A stretch of DNA of 64,000 nt, taken from contig JADFDS010000021.1 of assembly GCA_018262715.1 (NCBI GenBank), forward strand, positions 1 through 64,000. The letters are read 5' to 3'. Shown here piece by piece: positions 61,768-64,000 of the stretch (its first letter is position 1; each line of letters begins with the position of its first letter). This stretch comes from Bacteroidota bacterium. Lineage in GTDB: Bacteria; Bacteroidota; Bacteroidia; Bacteroidales; VadinHA17. The notes beneath the pieces were generated by a model. The model saw only the letters and a list, made by a program, of their open reading frames with translations, was not told the origin of the DNA and ran no database searches. The translations under genes were made by a program, and so were the position numbers.

Positions 61768-62858
61768 CTGCTGTCAAAATATTTGTCCAGCAGCAATGCA
61801 GCAGGTTTATATGAGGTTACCTCCCCTTCGCGAAGTTTTTTTTCCAGTTCGGGCAGCATGGCAGCCACATCAGGATTTGTATAGAATGATTGCTTTAGTG
61901 TGTCAATTATTGTTTCGTGCATCCTTGTCACGGCCTGTTCCCTCCTTCTGTCCCAGAACCATCCGTTGCTCTTCGTAACACTGACATAATCACGAATGGC
62001 TTCCCATATATCGGCAATGCCGGTTCTCTCAAGTGATGAGCATGTCATCACCCTGGGAGTCCACTTCGACGGAGCAGGCGGGAAAAGGTGAAGTGCGTTC
62101 TTGTATTCCACCCTCGCCATCTCGGCTTTCTGAATATTATTCCCGTCGGCCTTGGTGATGACGATAGTGTCTGCCATCTCCATGATGCCTCGTTTAATTC
62201 CCTGAAGCTCATCACCCGCTCCGGCAAGCATGAGCACCAGGAAGAAGTCGACCATCGAATGGGCAGCTGTCTCTGACTGCCCCACACCCACCGTCTCCAC
62301 AAGAATGGTGTCAAATCCGGCAGCTTCACAGAGAATAATGCTTTCGCGGGTCTTGCGTGCCACGCCGCCCAGAGTGCCGGCAGAAGGTGACGGACGAATG
62401 AAAGCATCAGGGTCCGTGCTAAGCTCCTCCATCCGGGTCTTGTCGCCCATGATGCTCCCCCCGCTCTGCTGGCTGCTCGGATCAATGGCCAGAACGGCAA
62501 GACGCCTTCCGTAATGGCGCGTCAGCATTGTTCCAAACGTTTCTATGAATGTGCTTTTTCCGGCACCGGGAACACCTGTAATGCCTATCCTGACTGACCT
62601 TGAACTGGCCGGGAGACACCGCTCCACAACCTCCTGGGCAAGGTCATAATGATCCGTCAGATTACTCTCAACAAGGGTTATGGCCTGGCTTAGAATGGTG
62701 CGGTTGCCGCGAAGGATGCCGTCAACATAGTCATCGGCACTCAGCATCTTGCGCCTGTTTCTCTTCAGGCGATTGAGCATGTCAGGATTGATACTCGGAG
62801 GCTGGGGCACCCCCTGCTGTACCGAGAGAGCTCCGGCTGTTCTCCTTTCCCTGCTCAT
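61758..62858 (-). CDS. meaB: Methylmalonyl-CoA mutase-associated GTPase MeaB
   Basis: A 366-residue G3E-family GTPase that loads and protects adenosylcobalamin in methylmalonyl-CoA mutase. Its P-loop is GITGVPGAGKSTFIETFG. Other signatures are SIMGDKTRMEEL, ETVGVGQSETAAHSMVDFFL, and ITKADGNNIQ for guanine recognition. The N-terminus has a short extra segment (QQGVPQPPSINPDML). The mutase genes are not in the window. It starts 23 bp after the DUF1573 gene. Confidence 0.95.
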   Translation of the reverse strand: MSRERRTAGALSVQQGVPQPPSINPDMLNRLKRNRRKMLSADDYVDGILRGNRTILSQAITLVESNLTDHYDLAQEVVERCLPASSRSVRIGITGVPGAGKSTFIETFGTMLTRHYGRRLAVLAIDPSSQQSGGSIMGDKTRMEELSTDPDAFIRPSPSAGTLGGVARKTRESIILCEAAGFDTILVETVGVGQSETAAHSMVDFFLVLMLAGAGDELQGIKRGIMEMADTIVITKADGNNIQKAEMARVEYKNALHLFPPAPSKWTPRVMTCSSLERTGIADIWEAIRDYVSVTKSNGWFWDRRREQAVTRMHETIIDTLKQSFYTNPDVAAMLPELEKKLREGEVTSYKPAALLLDKYFDSSCK

Positions 62859-62881
62859 TGCACCTCTGCCCCCGGACTGAC

Positions 62882-63973
62882 CTATTTGTTAGATGCCTCG
62901 TCCACAAGAACCTCCCCCTTGATCATGAGCATCACCTCGGAGTTCTTGGGGTCATTGGTATAAACAAATATATTCTTGTAGATCTGGCCCTTGTAGCCGC
63001 CCGAATTGAACTTCGCCTTTATCGATCCCCTTGCCCCGGGCTTGATGACATTCTCCGTGGGCATGAGCGCGGTGCACCCGCAACCGGCTTTGACATGCCT
63101 TATTATAAGATCACTTTTGCCCTGGTTGGTGAAGAAGTACTCAACATCAGCCGACGAGTTCTGCTTCATCTTTCCAAAGTTCACAGTGTTTGAATCAAGC
63201 TTGAAAACCGGCGCACTTGCAAGCTGCTGGGCATTAAGCCCCGAAAAATCCTCAACAAGATTGGCTGAAACATACAGGTATATGTTCGGCTGAGACTGGC
63301 CATTGACCTTTAGCCTGACCAGGTCATTCACATTACCCCACGCACTGCTGTTGAGCTTCGCATCGTAGGTGCCCTCGATTATCCCTTTCTCTCCCGGCTT
63401 CAGAGTGGCAGGTGAAACCTTCAGCTGAAGATGGGCCGGCAGCCCTTCAAACTCAACCGTCGCAGGCTCCTTTGATGTATTGATGACAGGCATCACCCTG
63501 ATCTTCTTCTCTGACTTGGTGGTGGTGGTGAACGCCAGATGGTTCGACTGGAACCTCACCGGGCCAACGGCAAAAGTAAAAAGCTCCTCAACCGTCTTCT
63601 CCCTGGGCGCCACATTCCCCTCAATCACAAGCACGGTAACGGCCGGCTTTGCATTCGAATATACGGTTACACTCTTCGCAAAACGGCTGCTGTAACCCTT
63701 CGGGTCGAACACAGCTTTTACAAATCCCTTCCCTCCGGGAGGAACAGGTGACTTGGTATAGTCGGCTGCCGTACAGCCACATGACGACTGAACCCTCGTA
63801 AGGACAAGCACCGAGTCTCCGGTATTGGTGAAATTGAAAACAGCTTCCTGCTTCCCCGCCTCTTCCTTAATGGTTCCGTAATCATGACGGGTGTTGGCAA
63901 AATTGAGCTTAGGCTGCGCCATCATACCTGCACAGGCCAGCATCAAAACCAGAAATGAAATACTCCGCTTCAT
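62882..63973 (-). CDS. Exported protein with two DUF1573 domains
   Basis: A 363-residue exported protein (FLVLMLACAGMMAQPKL). Two ASH/DUF1573-type Ig-like repeats are clear: about 25-120 with RHDYGTIKEEAGKQEAVFNF and SSCGCTAADYTKSPVPPGGK, and about 255-355 with VNFGKMKQNSSADVEYFFTN and AGCGCTALMPTENVIKPGAR. A less typical third repeat lies between them. The Cys-Gly-Cys in each is a family trait. Function unknown; the domain is common in Bacteroidota envelope proteins. The promoter would lie at or beyond the window edge. Confidence 0.9.
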   Translation of the reverse strand: MKRSISFLVLMLACAGMMAQPKLNFANTRHDYGTIKEEAGKQEAVFNFTNTGDSVLVLTRVQSSCGCTAADYTKSPVPPGGKGFVKAVFDPKGYSSRFAKSVTVYSNAKPAVTVLVIEGNVAPREKTVEELFTFAVGPVRFQSNHLAFTTTTKSEKKIRVMPVINTSKEPATVEFEGLPAHLQLKVSPATLKPGEKGIIEGTYDAKLNSSAWGNVNDLVRLKVNGQSQPNIYLYVSANLVEDFSGLNAQQLASAPVFKLDSNTVNFGKMKQNSSADVEYFFTNQGKSDLIIRHVKAGCGCTALMPTENVIKPGARGSIKAKFNSGGYKGQIYKNIFVYTNDPKNSEVMLMIKGEVLVDEASNK

Positions 63974-64000
63974 ATATGCTTATGTTTTTTAACCTAAATC

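Noticed and set aside
1-64000. CRISPR array, prophage or transposase genes
   Set aside because: No regularly spaced repeats with unique spacers, and no integrase, transposase or phage structural motif was seen in any frame.

Overview
The window is a piece of a Bacteroidota chromosome, most likely from the Bacteroidales/Marinilabiliales side. The signs are a SusC/SusD pair, many Bacteroidota-type lipoproteins and beta-barrels, BF3164-like 6-bladed propeller lipoproteins, a DUF1573 protein, MeaB, exact TAnnTTTG -7 promoter boxes, and almost no Shine-Dalgarno sequences. No rRNA, tRNA, CRISPR array, transposase or phage gene was seen. Nearly all of the sequence is coding and most genes lie on the minus strand.

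Layout. 1-1.3 kb: a broken DUF4143 AAA ATPase gene and an MNT/HEPN pair. 1.5-5.3 kb: three tandem 6-bladed beta-propeller lipoproteins of unknown role. 5.4-16.3 kb: housekeeping genes (pnuC, a membrane-anchored MutS-like ATPase, an intact DUF4143 ATPase between 44-bp direct repeats, miaA, a Yip1-like protein, smpB, a LOG protein, uvrA, a lytic transglycosylase). 16.3-18.2 kb: an ECF sigma factor coupled to a protein that appears to span both membranes. 18.5-22.5 kb: lpdA and a zinc-type ABC importer. 22.8-25.7 kb: a coiled-coil secreted protein and a two-component system.

25.8-49.3 kb is the centre of interest: one co-directional polysaccharide utilisation locus (PUL) of ten genes. In transcription order it encodes SusC, SusD, a LamG-type surface lipoprotein, two lipoproteins of the PF10091/GH144 type, a 1087-residue two-CBM (alpha/alpha)6 protein, a GPH-type sugar symporter with an extra domain of about 200 residues, a cytosolic GH35 enzyme, a cytosolic GH94 phosphorylase of the size and sequence type of 1,2-beta-oligoglucan phosphorylase, and a membrane-spanning LuxR-type regulator. 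GH144, GH94-SOGP and the GH35 beta-1,2-glucosyltransferase subgroup all act on beta-1,2-glucan. I therefore read the locus as a phosphorolytic beta-1,2-glucan (sophoran) system: surface cleavage, SusCD import, periplasmic trimming, symport, then phosphorolysis to glucose-1-phosphate. A strong intrinsic terminator lies between the capture genes and the enzyme genes.

49.5-64 kb: an S9 peptidase, a carboxypeptidase-regulatory-like barrel protein preceded by an orphan terminator and possible structured RNA, an aldo/keto reductase, a crtI-crtB pair, a porin-like protein, an OmpA-family lipoprotein, a HerA-like ATPase, a DUF4369/TlpA thioredoxin lipoprotein, meaB and a DUF1573 protein.

Several small tandem or hairpin repeats begin at, or include, the stop codons of neighbouring genes (MutS-like, lpdA, znuA, crtB). 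Related repeat sequence also appears inside the znuA coding region. All assignments come from reading motifs and lengths; no database search was run.
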